Source: Bacteroidetes bacterium 47-18 (GTDB taxonomy: Bacteria > Bacteroidota > Bacteroidia > Chitinophagales > Chitinophagaceae). From it: a DNA stretch of 64,000 nt. How positions within the stretch are numbered: the first letter of the stretch is position 1; each line of letters opens with the position of its first letter. The position numbers were made by a program, and so were the translations under genes. Under the pieces are notes generated by a model. That model saw only the letters and a list, made by a program, of their open reading frames with translations. It had not been told where the DNA came from and made no database searches. Positions 27,490-39,089 of this stretch are shown one piece after another. The stretch is taken from contig MKSF01000013.1 in assembly GCA_001897155.1 (NCBI GenBank), positions 326,206 through 390,205 on the forward strand, in the 5' to 3' direction.

Positions 27490-28125
27490 ATGACACAACT
27501 CAAACATATAGCCGTAGTAGGTAATATCGGCGCGGGCAAGACCACACTTACCAAATTGCTGGCACAACATTACAACTGGACCCCGCAGTATGAATCTGCA
27601 GATGAAAATCCTTATATCATAGATTTTTACAACGATATGCACCGCTGGTCCTTCAACCTGCAGATCTACTTTCTGAATGCAAGGCTTACGCAACTGCTGG
27701 AGATACAGGAAAGCGGCGTGACCGTCATACAGGACCGCACCATTTACGAGGACGCCTATATCTTTGCCCCCAACCTCCAGGAAATGGGCCTGATGGCGAA
27801 GCGGGATTTTGACAATTACATTGCCATATTCAATACCATCAAGAAGATGATCAAGCCGCCGGGGCTCCTGATCTACCTGAAAGCGTCCCTGCCGGCGCTG
27901 GTGGACCAGATACAGAAAAGAGGCCGGGAGTATGAGGACAGCATCCGGCTGGATTACCTGAAGCGGCTGAATGAGCATTACAACAACTGGATCGATAATT
28001 ATACCGACGGCAAGCTGCTCATCATCAATGTGGATGAATGCAATTTTGCAGAAAAGGAAGAGGACTTTGCCGAGGTCATCAGGCGTATAGACGTGGAAAT
28101 GAACGGGCTTTTCAATGAGCTTTAA
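27490..28125 (+). CDS. Deoxynucleoside kinase
   Basis: 211 residues from the ATG at 27490. An in-frame upstream start at 27436 would overlap the protease gene and adds no family residues. P-loop GNIGAGKT at 11-18; the substrate region QDRTIYEDAYIF holds the DR(S/T) motif of the deoxyadenosine/deoxyguanosine kinase family; the lid region contains RGREYEDSIRLDYLKRL. Phosphorylates deoxynucleosides for salvage; the specific base is not readable. 19 bases after the protease stop, so co-transcription is possible. Confidence 0.92.
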   Translation: MTQLKHIAVVGNIGAGKTTLTKLLAQHYNWTPQYESADENPYIIDFYNDMHRWSFNLQIYFLNARLTQLLEIQESGVTVIQDRTIYEDAYIFAPNLQEMGLMAKRDFDNYIAIFNTIKKMIKPPGLLIYLKASLPALVDQIQKRGREYEDSIRLDYLKRLNEHYNNWIDNYTDGKLLIINVDECNFAEKEEDFAEVIRRIDVEMNGLFNEL

Positions 28126-28173
28126 GACTCTGGCCCTGCTTTATTCAGAAATATATATAAAAGACCCTTGTAT

Positions 28174-28308
28174 TGTCACATTGAGCTTGTCGTATCACAT
28201 TAAGTCTGCTATGTCACATTGAGCTCGTCGAAATGTGTGCTATGTACCAATAAGCAACCCTGTCAATATTCCGGCTTCGCTCCATATGACAGGGTTATTT
28301 TCTTTTTA
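28174..28308 (+). repeat. Composite intergenic repeat, copy B
   Basis: Three degenerate 19-nt units (GTCACATTGAGCTTGTCG type) then a hairpin with arms AACCCTGTCA (28256-28265) and TGACAGGGTT (28287-28296) followed by a T-rich run. It lies between the convergent kinase and GT9 genes. Confidence 0.78.
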
Positions 28309-28346
28309 GGCAATTCTTTTTTATTTGAAGCGCCGGCCTGTGACCG

Positions 28347-29519
28347 CTACCGGAACACCTCCCTGGCGGCAGCCATGACCGTTGCCGCGGGAATGCCCTG
28401 GATATCGGCCTTTACCGGCTCGAATTTGAATTGCTGCCGCTCCGTATAGACCTGCCAGTGCGCTTTGAACCGCTCCGGGTACACCACCCTGACATCCGGG
28501 AAAAGATCAGCGCTGAAGGTCGTAAAACGATAAGGGTTTTCCCCGCTGGTAATGATCACGGTGGGGATGCCCGATGCCATACCCACATGGTAGGCCATGG
28601 AATTATTGCTGACCAGCAGGTCCAGCTGCTGAATAAGTGATATGGTATCAGGCAGCGCGAGTGTTCCCGCCCGGGAGACCACCTGCCCGTCACCGGCGAA
28701 TCCTTCCAGTATTGCTGCCGCGCTGTCCGTATCATCCGGACCGCCCAGTATCAGAATGGTATGCGCGGGGTACTGCCGGCGCAGCATAGCTGCCAGGCCT
28801 TTCCAGCCCTCATTGCTCCATCTCCTGCTTACGGCATTGGCGCCTATGAACAGCCCGATGGATGAAGGCTGCTGCCCGGAGCTCAGCTTCGGAAGGTAGG
28901 GCTTTTTAATATCCACCAGCTTACTGGTAATGATCTCTGCCGCCAGCCGGTTGCCCTCAAATTCATATATATTGCGGGGAATGTTTACAAGGGAGGTATA
29001 GAGACCCCGCGACAGGGGCAGCAGTTCCGGCACCTCATATAATTGTCCCACACCTGTATTATTAACTGCACCTGCGGCCATCACACAAAGGTCGTCCAGC
29101 AGCACATTACGGCTGACCGACGGCGCTATCACTTCCGTAAATCCGAGATCCGCCAGCCGCTGCCATAAGGCATGCCTGTAAGCCGGGTCTTTAAAATACT
29201 GCTTTTTATCTACCCAGATGGGCGTGATGTCATGAATGGCGTCCACGGCCTCGAACAGGCCTTTCCAGGCCATATTGCCCAGCAGGAAGAGCTTCCGGTG
29301 CGGGTACATAGCGCTGTAGTAGGGCAGCATATTCCGGAACAGCACATAATCGCCGATATCATCCAGGCGTATGATCAGCAGGTTGTCTTCGCCGCCGGGC
29401 TCCGGCCGCTGTATATGAGCGGCTATCCAGGATTTGTCCTCCGCAAAAGTGGCGGTGACAGCCTGCAGGCGTTTCCTGCTTTTTATTTTCCGTAATAATA
29501 AGGACAATTTATACATCAT
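28347..29519 (-). CDS. Glycosyltransferase family 9 (heptosyltransferase-like)
   Basis: 390 residues. IIRLDDIGDYVLFRNML near 49-65 is the nucleotide-sugar-type N-terminal motif of GT9. The C-terminal domain has SIGLFIGAN, ILILGGPDD and the donor-site LLVSNNSMAYHVGMASGIPTVII. The GT9 family transfers heptose or similar sugars to lipid A core; the acceptor here is unknown. Inner-membrane face of the cytoplasm. Last gene of the run metH-methyltransferase-PAP2-GT9, 30 bases after PAP2. Confidence 0.88.
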   Translation of the reverse strand: MMYKLSLLLRKIKSRKRLQAVTATFAEDKSWIAAHIQRPEPGGEDNLLIIRLDDIGDYVLFRNMLPYYSAMYPHRKLFLLGNMAWKGLFEAVDAIHDITPIWVDKKQYFKDPAYRHALWQRLADLGFTEVIAPSVSRNVLLDDLCVMAAGAVNNTGVGQLYEVPELLPLSRGLYTSLVNIPRNIYEFEGNRLAAEIITSKLVDIKKPYLPKLSSGQQPSSIGLFIGANAVSRRWSNEGWKGLAAMLRRQYPAHTILILGGPDDTDSAAAILEGFAGDGQVVSRAGTLALPDTISLIQQLDLLVSNNSMAYHVGMASGIPTVIITSGENPYRFTTFSADLFPDVRVVYPERFKAHWQVYTERQQFKFEPVKADIQGIPAATVMAAAREVFR

Positions 29520-29549
29520 AGGCCGCAGAACAGATAGTAAAAATTACGG

Positions 29550-30173
29550 TTAGATAAACAGCTCCTCTTCCTGCTGCCCCATAGGAGGCGCGTTCCTTCT
29601 CCTGATAGGCAGGCGGAGCTTAACGTATTTATTGAACAGGACACCCATCAGGATCCCGATACAGGCGCCATACAATGCACCGCCGATGACATCCATAGGA
29701 TAATGTACGCCGACATATACCTGTGAATAGGCCACCGATCCGGCCCATAAAAGACAGAGGAACCATACCAGCACGTTGCGCTGCCCCAGCGTAACGATGA
29801 TAAAGAGCGACATCGCAAAATGATTGGCCGCATGGTTGGAAGGAAAGGAATAGCCGCTGCCGCACTGCACAAGATTACGTACAATGTCCGAAAAAAGCTC
29901 ATCATTGCAGGGCCGCACCCTGGCAAATAAAGGCTTAAATATCTTGGCCGCCGTAAAATCCGAGATACCGAAAGTGATGAGGTAAAAAGCGCACCAGTAG
30001 AATCCCCGCTTACCGTAGTTGATGATCGTAAAGAACAGCAGGAACAGGTATAAAGGCGCCCAGAACAGGGGGTTCCTCAGCAGGGGGGCCAATATATCCA
30101 TTACCGGGTGTATCCATTCCAGGTGCACACTAAAAAACCATAAATAATCCCACTCTTGTAATTGTTCCAGCAT
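29550..30173 (-). CDS. PAP2 family membrane phosphatase
   Basis: 207 residues with about five or six membrane segments. The three PAP2 catalytic motifs are present: KPLFARVRP, PSNHAANHF (Asn replaces the usual Gly in PSGH) and SQVYVGVHYPMDVIGG with the second His and Asp. Likely dephosphorylates a lipid pyrophosphate such as undecaprenyl diphosphate at the outer face of the inner membrane. Its start is 1 base from the methyltransferase stop, suggesting translational coupling, and it precedes a glycosyltransferase, consistent with envelope synthesis. Confidence 0.9.
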   Translation of the reverse strand: MLEQLQEWDYLWFFSVHLEWIHPVMDILAPLLRNPLFWAPLYLFLLFFTIINYGKRGFYWCAFYLITFGISDFTAAKIFKPLFARVRPCNDELFSDIVRNLVQCGSGYSFPSNHAANHFAMSLFIIVTLGQRNVLVWFLCLLWAGSVAYSQVYVGVHYPMDVIGGALYGACIGILMGVLFNKYVKLRLPIRRRNAPPMGQQEEELFI

Positions 30174-30174
30174 A

Positions 30175-30918
30175 CTATTTCCTGAATATCATGATCAGCC
30201 TGGGTGAATGCTCCCGGTCAAAACTGCTCAACCGGTAATCACCGAATATATTTTCAAGTTGTAAACCTGCTTTTTCGAATAAAAGTTTAAAACGCTCCAC
30301 GCTCACGTCCGATACCCGCTCCTCAAAATGCAGGGGCGGCGCATTGCCGTCCCTTACCACGATCTCCTTTACGATCTTGCCTTCGCTGACATATCTTTTA
30401 ATATCAAAGATAATATTCCCCTTGATTATTTGCTCTTCCGCAACGAGTTTGTTTTTGACATACACGTTATTAAAATAATCTATCACGAGGAGACCGCCTT
30501 TTTTCAGGCCGTTGGACAGGGACCGGGCCGCGTTCAGGTGGTCACGGTAGGTATTGAAATAGCCGAAGCTGGTAAAGAAATTAAATATGGCGTCAAAATA
30601 GTTCACATGCATCGGGGCACGCATATCGTGCTCGTAGAACGAAACCCTGTCGCCTGCAAACTGCTCCTGCGCCTTTTGTATACGGGCGGCGGAAAGATCG
30701 AACCCTATTACCTTTGCCACATACTTGGACAGTTGATAGGCGTACCTGCCCTCACCGCAGGCCATATCGGCCACAATGCTGTCCCCCGGCAGGCGGAGGT
30801 ATTCCATCAGGCTATCTACAAACTGGGCAGCCTCTGCTTCATCCCGGTGGGCGTACAAAACCGGGTAATACGGGGAGTCAAACCAATTGCTGAACCATTC
30901 TTGCTGTTGCGTTTCCAT
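30175..30918 (-). CDS. Class I SAM-dependent methyltransferase
   Basis: 247 residues. The SAM site is IVADMACGEGRYAYQLS near 44-60 with IGFDLSAARI about 20 residues later and YFDAIFNFFTSFGYF as the post-motif strand. Substrate unknown. It lies 33 bases after metH and 1 base before PAP2, so an operon member; a small-molecule or lipid substrate is an inference. Confidence 0.88.
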   Translation of the reverse strand: METQQQEWFSNWFDSPYYPVLYAHRDEAEAAQFVDSLMEYLRLPGDSIVADMACGEGRYAYQLSKYVAKVIGFDLSAARIQKAQEQFAGDRVSFYEHDMRAPMHVNYFDAIFNFFTSFGYFNTYRDHLNAARSLSNGLKKGGLLVIDYFNNVYVKNKLVAEEQIIKGNIIFDIKRYVSEGKIVKEIVVRDGNAPPLHFEERVSDVSVERFKLLFEKAGLQLENIFGDYRLSSFDREHSPRLIMIFRK

Positions 30919-30951
30919 ACATTCTAATACTTTGCGTGTGCTGTAAGCCTG

Positions 30952-33648
<2,697 letters not shown>

Positions 33649-33812
33649 TTTTTAAACATTTGTAAAGCCGGGCATACTGGCTGCCCCGGTCGCTATAATA
33701 AACAGTCCCGGTCTTTCCGTACCGGGTTGAAATAAAACGATAAAATTAATCCTTTTTCCGATATAAATGATAACAGCAGGTCACCTTCACCTGAAAGACC
33801 ACGGAATTCCAG

Positions 33813-33820
33813 TACCTTTG
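33813..33820 (+). promoter_or_regulatory. Bacteroidota -7 promoter element
   Basis: TACCTTTG matches TAnnTTTG, 24 bases upstream of the start chosen for the small membrane protein (33845). This argues against the longer frame starting at 33767. Confidence 0.45.
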
Positions 33821-33844
33821 CCGGGTCAACCGCCCAGGCTTTTT

Positions 33845-34246
33845 ATGAACTTCATCAAAAAATACTTCACTACCGCGCCCTTTATCCTGCCCGTTGCAGG
33901 CTTGTTCCTGTTCCTTATGACCTTTTTCGAGATCCTGAACTTCTGGACGGACGGGGTGATGTACGGTACCGGCTATATGCTGCGCCCGCTGCTGGCCATT
34001 ATATATACCGTTTGCTGGACAGGAGCCGTTTACCTGAAAAAATGGGGCATGTACGGGTTTGTTGCGGTGACGGCCGTCAGCTGGGCGGGCGCGCTGCTCT
34101 TTGCCGACAATGATATTTCCCGGGATACGCTTACGCTCTGGCAGCAGCCGATCCCCCTGAATATCATATTTTCCGTTCTCCTGCTGGTATTCTTTAAGAA
34201 ATTCCACATCAATAACAATATCTTATCAGACCGGGAAGAGCCTTAA
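33845..34246 (+). CDS. Small integral membrane protein of unknown function
   Basis: 133 residues from the ATG at 33845 (MNFIKKYFTTAPFILPVAGLF). About four hydrophobic segments (roughly 10-30, 42-60, 66-84 and 104-122) and a basic C-terminus with KKFHINNN. No family recognised. Divergent from metH; the ribosomal cluster begins 96 bases after its stop. Confidence 0.72.
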   Translation: MNFIKKYFTTAPFILPVAGLFLFLMTFFEILNFWTDGVMYGTGYMLRPLLAIIYTVCWTGAVYLKKWGMYGFVAVTAVSWAGALLFADNDISRDTLTLWQQPIPLNIIFSVLLLVFFKKFHINNNILSDREEP

Positions 34247-34281
34247 ACCGAAAAAACATTTTTTTATATAAAATATCTTTA

Positions 34282-34289
34282 TAACTTTG
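34282..34289 (+). promoter_or_regulatory. Promoter of the L31B-L35-L20-L19 cluster
   Basis: TAACTTTG matches TAnnTTTG, followed by a leader of about 50 bases before rpmE2. T-rich sequence lies about 20 bases upstream but lacks a perfect TTTG. Confidence 0.55.
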
Positions 34290-34342
34290 CAGACTCATTT
34301 AATTACGCATGCTTAGAACCATGCACTAAACGTATATATTTT

Positions 34343-34591
34343 ATGAAAAAAGGAATTCACCCGGAAAACTACCGCTTCGTGGTATTCAAGGACATGTCCA
34401 ACGAGCACATGTTCCTGACCAAATCTACTGCTCATTCCAGAGAAACTATCACCTGGGAAGACGGTAACGAATACCCGTTGATCAAAGTTGAGATCTCCAA
34501 CACATCTCACCCGTTCTACACAGGTAAATCTGTATTTGTAGATACAGCAGGCCGTATCGAGAAGTTCAACAAACGTTACGCCAAAAAATAA
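34343..34591 (+). CDS. rpmE2: 50S ribosomal protein L31 type B
   Basis: 82 residues. [18 protein letters not shown] and [19 protein letters not shown] are diagnostic for L31. The CxxC zinc site of type A is absent, which makes it the zinc-independent type B. Part of the 50S subunit. First gene of a plus-strand ribosomal cluster. Confidence 0.97.
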   Translation: MKKGIHPENYRFVVFKDMSNEHMFLTKSTAHSRETITWEDGNEYPLIKVEISNTSHPFYTGKSVFVDTAGRIEKFNKRYAKK

Positions 34592-34738
34592 TCTTGCGGA
34601 ATTCCACCCCCATGCACCATCCAACACTTTGGTAATAAGCAGAAAGGGTCCAGACAAGATTCGCGGTTGTCTTGACAACGCATTATTTCATTCACAAACA
34701 GGCCGGTCAAGCGGGCCTACATTAAAAAAGAAAGTGTT

Positions 34739-34936
34739 ATGCCTAAAGTAAAAACTCATTCAAGGGCTAAAAAAACGTTTAAGGTTACAGGGAACGGAAA
34801 GATCCGTCGTTTTCAGGCGTTCAAAAGCCACTTATTAACCAAGAAATCCACCAAGCGCAAGCGCAGCTTACGCGGCAGCGTGGAAGTGCACTCTGCAAAC
34901 TTACCCCTGGTAAAACGCATGCTGAGATTAAGATAA
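34739..34936 (+). CDS. rpmI: 50S ribosomal protein L35
   Basis: 65 residues, full length: [20 protein letters not shown] at the N-terminus and KRKRSLRGS further on. Normally preceded by infC; here the preceding gene is rpmE2. The 147-base spacer upstream contains a short imperfect hairpin (AGACAA ... TTGTCT around 34653-34673), possibly a leader element. Confidence 0.97.
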   Translation: MPKVKTHSRAKKTFKVTGNGKIRRFQAFKSHLLTKKSTKRKRSLRGSVEVHSANLPLVKRMLRLR

Positions 34937-34972
34937 TACCGGCGGATAGATAGTTAAGCCGATACTGTCTCC

Positions 34973-34990
34973 GGGAAAGTTTACTTTCCC
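34973..34990 (+). promoter_or_regulatory. Hairpin between rpmI and rplT
   Basis: GGGAAAG-TTTA-CTTTCCC forms a perfect 7-bp stem and tetraloop in the 96-base spacer. No T-run follows, so it is not a simple terminator. It may be an L20/L35 regulatory or processing site. Confidence 0.4.
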
Positions 34991-35032
34991 ACCTAAACAA
35001 CATTTAATAACATATTTAATTAACATAAGAAT

Positions 35033-35377
35033 ATGCCACGTTCAGTAAATGCCGTTGCATCACGTGCAAGAAGGAAAAAGGTCCTTAACCAAACCAAAGG
35101 TTTCTACGGCAAACGTAAAAACGTATATACAGTAGCTAAAAACGTTCTGGAGAAAGGTCTGGGCTACAAATTTGTAGGCCGTAAATTGAAGAAACGCGAC
35201 TACCGCACTTTATGGATCGCCCGTATCAATGCGGCAGTACGTGAGGAGGGTCTGAGCTACTCCGTTTTCATGCACAGGTTGAATGAAAAAGGTATCGACC
35301 TCAACAGAAAAGTTTTAGCTGATTTAGCTATGAACGAGCCTGAAAGCTTCAAAAAATTAGTGGCTCAGGTTAAATAA
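35033..35377 (+). CDS. rplT: 50S ribosomal protein L20
   Basis: 114 residues, full length: [41 protein letters not shown] and [10 protein letters not shown] are diagnostic. Binds 23S rRNA early in 50S assembly; in other bacteria it represses its own operon. Follows rpmI as usual. Confidence 0.98.
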   Translation: MPRSVNAVASRARRKKVLNQTKGFYGKRKNVYTVAKNVLEKGLGYKFVGRKLKKRDYRTLWIARINAAVREEGLSYSVFMHRLNEKGIDLNRKVLADLAMNEPESFKKLVAQVK

Positions 35378-35428
35378 TTTTTATAAAACCTATTTACTTG
35401 TTTTAAGTAATTTAAAAAAGATATTACA

Positions 35429-35785
35429 ATGGAAGCAATTGCTTTTATCCACGAACAATTCAGCTCTGTAAAAGAAATGCCGTCCTTCAAAGCCGGTGAC
35501 AACGTTACAGTGAACTACAAAATCGTTGAAGGTACCAAAGAGCGTGTACAGTCGTTCAAAGGCGACGTTATCAAACGCCAGGGCCAGGGTGCTACCCAGA
35601 CTTTCACTGTTCGTAAAATTTCTGACGGTGTAGGCGTAGAAAGGGTATTCCCCCTGTACTCCCCGCATATCGAATCTATCGTCGTTAACAAACGCGGTCT
35701 GGTTCGTCGTGCCAAATTATATTACCTGCGTGAGCGCTTCGGTAAAGCAGCACGTATCAAAGAGAAAAAAATGGCTTCTAAATAA
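35429..35785 (+). CDS. rplS: 50S ribosomal protein L19
   Basis: 118 residues: [29 protein letters not shown] in two parts and [21 protein letters not shown] are diagnostic for L19, at the 30S-50S interface. It sits 51 bases after rplT instead of in the usual rpsP-rimM-trmD-rplS group. Ends the cluster before a strong terminator. Confidence 0.98.
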   Translation: MEAIAFIHEQFSSVKEMPSFKAGDNVTVNYKIVEGTKERVQSFKGDVIKRQGQGATQTFTVRKISDGVGVERVFPLYSPHIESIVVNKRGLVRRAKLYYLRERFGKAARIKEKKMASK

Positions 35786-35800
35786 TTCACGTTTTCTCAT

Positions 35801-35842
35801 AAATCAAAGAGCCTCCGGTGATGTCCGGAGGCTCTTTGATTT
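35801..35842 (+). terminator. Intrinsic terminator of the ribosomal cluster
   Basis: A perfect 18-bp stem (35801-35818 and 35825-35842) with a 6-nt loop lies 16 bases after rplS and ends in a T-rich arm. Confidence 0.88.
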
Positions 35843-35907
35843 AATATCCCCTCCTCTTGCTTCTGCATAGCCATCATCAGCGGCTTTATTTTTTCGTACG
35901 GGATTTA

Positions 35908-35938
35908 TTTGAATATCCAATCTAAAAATTTAAATTTG
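35908..35938 (+). promoter_or_regulatory. Full consensus Bacteroidota promoter
   Basis: TTTG at 35908-35911, a 19-base spacer and TAAATTTG at 35931-35938 match the TTTG-N19-21-TAnnTTTG consensus exactly. The acyl-CoA dehydrogenase gene starts 33 bases later. Confidence 0.7.
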
Positions 35939-35970
35939 CTTCCGTATTTTCAAAAGCTATATTTTACAAT

Positions 35971-37110
35971 ATGAATTTTCAATTAACAGAAGAGCAGATT
36001 GCAGTAAGAGACGCCGCGCGTCATTTTGCGCAAACAGAATTATTACCGGGTGTAATAGAGCGCGACGATCAGCAGAAATTCCCTGCAGAACAGATCAAAA
36101 AACTCGGGGAACTGGGCTTTTTGGGTATGATGGTAGACCCTAAGTACGGCGGTTCCGGTATGGATGCAGTTTCTTATGTTCTGGCTATGGAAGAGATCTC
36201 CAAAGTAGATGCTTCCGCTTCTGTGGTAATGTCCGTAAACAACTCCCTGGTATGCTGGGGACTGGAAACTTACGGCAATGAAGAACAAAAACAAAAATAC
36301 CTCGTTCCCCTGGCATCCGGGCAGTGCATAGGCGCTTTCCTCCTGTCTGAGCCGGAAGCAGGTTCCGATGCAACTTCCCAGCGTACTACCGCTGAAGATA
36401 AAGGCGACCACTACGTGCTGAACGGTATCAAGAACTGGATCACCAACGGTTCCAGCGCTACCTATTACCTGGTAATTGCCCAGACGGATATTGCCAAGAA
36501 GCACAAAGGCATCAATGCCTTTATCGTACATAAGGATTGGCCGGGCGTAACCGTAGGCGCTAAAGAGAACAAAATGGGTATCCGTGGCAGTGACACGCAC
36601 TCCATCTCTTTCCAGGACGTGAAAGTCCCTAAAGAGAACAGGATCGGTGAGGACGGCTTCGGCTTTACCTTTGCTATGAAAACACTGGCAGGCGGCCGTA
36701 TCGGTATCGCCTCACAGGCCCTGGGTATCGCAAGCGGCGCCCTGGAGCTGGCCATCAAATATTCCAAAGAGCGTAAAGCCTTCGGCACTGAGATCATGAA
36801 CCACCAGGCCATCGCCTTTAAAATGGCTGAAATGGCTACTGCCGTTGAAGCAGCCCGCCTGCTGTGCCTGAAATCCGCCTGGGAAAAAGACCAGCATATA
36901 GATTATACCGTTTCCGGTTCTATCGCCAAGCTGTACGCCTCCGAGATCGCGCAATGGGTCACCAACGAAGCGGTTCAGATACATGGCGGATACGGCTATG
37001 TGAAGGAATTCCACGTGGAGCGCCTGATGCGTGACGCCAAGATCACCCAGATCTATGAAGGTACTTCCGAAGTTCAGAAGATCGTTATCAGCCGCAGCCT
37101 GCTGAAATAA
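35971..37110 (+). CDS. Acyl-CoA dehydrogenase (short-chain/butyryl type)
   Basis: 379 residues, the usual length. GAFLLSEPEAGSDA (near 131-144), the WITNGS flavin strand and the C-terminal IHGGYGYVKEFHVERLMRD and QIYEGTSEVQ are all present; the Glu in YEGTSE is the expected catalytic base of the short-chain and butyryl enzymes. FAD-dependent alpha,beta-desaturation of acyl-CoA in beta-oxidation. Own consensus promoter and a composite repeat downstream, so monocistronic. Confidence 0.95.
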   Translation: MNFQLTEEQIAVRDAARHFAQTELLPGVIERDDQQKFPAEQIKKLGELGFLGMMVDPKYGGSGMDAVSYVLAMEEISKVDASASVVMSVNNSLVCWGLETYGNEEQKQKYLVPLASGQCIGAFLLSEPEAGSDATSQRTTAEDKGDHYVLNGIKNWITNGSSATYYLVIAQTDIAKKHKGINAFIVHKDWPGVTVGAKENKMGIRGSDTHSISFQDVKVPKENRIGEDGFGFTFAMKTLAGGRIGIASQALGIASGALELAIKYSKERKAFGTEIMNHQAIAFKMAEMATAVEAARLLCLKSAWEKDQHIDYTVSGSIAKLYASEIAQWVTNEAVQIHGGYGYVKEFHVERLMRDAKITQIYEGTSEVQKIVISRSLLK

Positions 37111-37116
37111 TTATCT

Positions 37117-37215
37117 TGTCGTGTCACATTGAGCCTGTCGAAATGTGACCTGTATACATAAACAACCCTGTCATATGGAGCTAAGTCGAAATATGGACAG
37201 GGTTGTTTGCTTTTC
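37117..37215 (+). repeat. Composite intergenic repeat, copy C (simplest form)
   Basis: One 19-nt unit forms a perfect hairpin, GTCACATT (37123-37130) with AATGTGAC (37142-37149). It is followed by the second hairpin, AACAACCCTGTC (37161-37172) with GACAGGGTTGTT (37196-37207), then GCTTTTC. It lies directly after the acyl-CoA dehydrogenase stop and could act as its terminator. Confidence 0.82.
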
Positions 37216-37316
37216 AGGCAGCTCCTTTTCATCGTCTATTTTTTCCTCTACGGGATGAAAATCTCTCCGGGAAACCTGCTTATACCACTTATTTATAATT
37301 TCTATATTACTTTGTT

Positions 37317-37324
37317 TAAATTTG
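37317..37324 (+). promoter_or_regulatory. -7 promoter element of the DUF1016 gene
   Basis: TAAATTTG matches TAnnTTTG, 59 bases before the start; no clear -33 box. Confidence 0.35.
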
Positions 37325-37383
37325 AAGTGCTGAGCATTTAATAACAACCGGTCCAAAGAATGATATAGAAATATTTAATAAAA

Positions 37384-38403
37384 ATGCTGATCAACCCATC
37401 CATTATACCAGATATCAAAGCCATCATTGCCCGGACAAAGGACAAGACAATACGTACCATTGATCATCAGCGAACACTGATGTACTGGCATATTGGCAAA
37501 AGAATTTTTGAAGAGGAACAAGATGGCAAAGACAGGGCAGATTACGGTACATATCTCATAAAATACCTTTCAGAACAATTACAGCCTGAATTTGGAAGTG
37601 GTTTTTCTTCCAGACAACTGAACTGGTATAGGCAGTTTTACCGCACTTTTCCAATTGTGTCTGCACTGCGGACACAATTGAGCTGGACACAGTATAAGAT
37701 GCTTCTAAGTGTTGATAATGAGGACAAAAGAGAATTTTATATAGCCGAGACCATAAAAAATAATTGGACTTCCCGGCAATTAGAACGACAGCTATACAGT
37801 AATCTGTACGAACGACTTTTATTGAGCAATGACAAAGAAAGTGTTTTGGCGGTTGCTAGAAACGAAAAGCAACCCTCTGATGCAAAAGAAATCATTAAAG
37901 ACCCAATGCTTTTAGAATTCCTAGGGTTAAAAAGAGAAGCATCTTACTATGAAAGGGATTTGGAAAATGCCATTATCACACACTTACAGGATTTTTTATT
38001 GGAGCTGGGTAATGGATTTTCATTTGTAGCCAGACAAAAAAGAATACATCTGGACGGTGATGAGTTCTTTGCGGACCTGGTTTTCTATAACCGGCTATTG
38101 CAATGCTTTGTAATTATTGAAATCAAAACCCATAAACTAACGCACCAGGATATCGGGCAGTTGCAGATGTATGTTAACTATTATGACCGCATAGAAAAGC
38201 TCCCTCACGAAAACCCCACCATCGGCATTTTGCTTTGTGCCAAAAAAAACGATACAGTAGTAAAATTCACATTACCGGAGGGACAAAAACAAATTATCGC
38301 AAGCCAATACGAATTGTATTTACCCACAGAAAAGCAATTGCTGGAGGAAGTAAAAAAGGAGCTGGAAAGCTTTGAAGAAAAGAATGAACAACCGGGCTCT
38401 TAA
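37384..38403 (+). CDS. DUF1016/YhcG-type PDDEXK nuclease domain protein
   Basis: 339 residues. The N-terminal DUF1016 helical part has MYWHIGKRIFEEEQDG and RQLNWYRQFYRTFP. The C-terminal PD-(D/E)XK nuclease core has ADLVFYN and VIIEIKTHKLTHQDIGQLQMYV, giving the Asp and E-x-K residues. YhcG-like proteins are predicted DNA-cleaving or Holliday-junction-related enzymes often found near restriction or mobile genes. It stands alone; its A+T content is higher than its neighbours', suggesting transfer. The role is inferred. Confidence 0.88.
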   Translation: MLINPSIIPDIKAIIARTKDKTIRTIDHQRTLMYWHIGKRIFEEEQDGKDRADYGTYLIKYLSEQLQPEFGSGFSSRQLNWYRQFYRTFPIVSALRTQLSWTQYKMLLSVDNEDKREFYIAETIKNNWTSRQLERQLYSNLYERLLLSNDKESVLAVARNEKQPSDAKEIIKDPMLLEFLGLKREASYYERDLENAIITHLQDFLLELGNGFSFVARQKRIHLDGDEFFADLVFYNRLLQCFVIIEIKTHKLTHQDIGQLQMYVNYYDRIEKLPHENPTIGILLCAKKNDTVVKFTLPEGQKQIIASQYELYLPTEKQLLEEVKKELESFEEKNEQPGS

Positions 38404-38549
38404 TATTTGCAGCACATCCAACATCAGGCGGGCTTTAGCCAGCTCCTTGATCTTACACTGTATTTGCAATCGCCTGCCTTTAAAAAAAATTTACAGACCT
38501 TCCAACCTTACAACCCAGCCGACACTCTTTATAGTTAAAATACGACCGG

Positions 38550-39065
38550 ATGATAGATTTACGGATAATAGAAGCCTGCAAAAAACAGGAAAGGCGCGCA
38601 CAGCGGGTCGTATATGACTTTCTATTACCCAGGCTGTACCATACCTGCAAAAGGTATATAGATAATGACACGGATGCTGAGGATGTGCTGGCTGAAATTT
38701 TTGTCATCATATACACGAAGATACACCAGCTTGAAGCGCCGGAGGCCCTGGTAGCATGGTCCAGGAAAATAGCGGTCCGCCATTGTATGGCTTACCTGAA
38801 AAGGCACACTCGCTTTGACGAGCTAACGGAGCAGCACCACGCGGTATCACCGGCATTACAGCCTTCGCACGAGAAAGACCTGCACCAGCTGGTAGGCTAC
38901 TTACCTGCCGGCAGCAAGCTGGTCTTTAACCTGGCCGTGGTGGAAGGCTATTCCCATAAAGAAATAGCGGACCTCCTGCAGATATCCGAAGGCACTTCCA
39001 AATCCCAATTGCACTATGCCAAGCACAAGCTGAAAACGTGGCTGGAAAAATTTTATACCGGCTAA
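38550..39065 (+). CDS. ECF-type RNA polymerase sigma factor
   Basis: 171 residues. Sigma region 2 spans about 25-90 (DTDAEDVLAEIFVIIYTKI, AWSRKIAVRHCMAYLKR). Region 4 spans about 115-168 (VEGYSHKEIADLLQISEGTSKSQL, a helix-turn-helix). Directs polymerase to extracytoplasmic-function promoters. The next gene starts 24 bases later and encodes a membrane protein with the layout of an anti-sigma factor, so the pair should be a sigma/anti-sigma unit. Target promoters cannot be read here. Confidence 0.92.
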   Translation: MIDLRIIEACKKQERRAQRVVYDFLLPRLYHTCKRYIDNDTDAEDVLAEIFVIIYTKIHQLEAPEALVAWSRKIAVRHCMAYLKRHTRFDELTEQHHAVSPALQPSHEKDLHQLVGYLPAGSKLVFNLAVVEGYSHKEIADLLQISEGTSKSQLHYAKHKLKTWLEKFYTG

Positions 39066-39089
39066 AGCCGGAACTATTAAAAAAGAAAG

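Noticed and set aside
38372..38617. 81-codon frame overlapping the end of the DUF1016 gene and the start of the sigma gene
   Set aside because: Overlaps two better-supported genes in another frame and has no family match.
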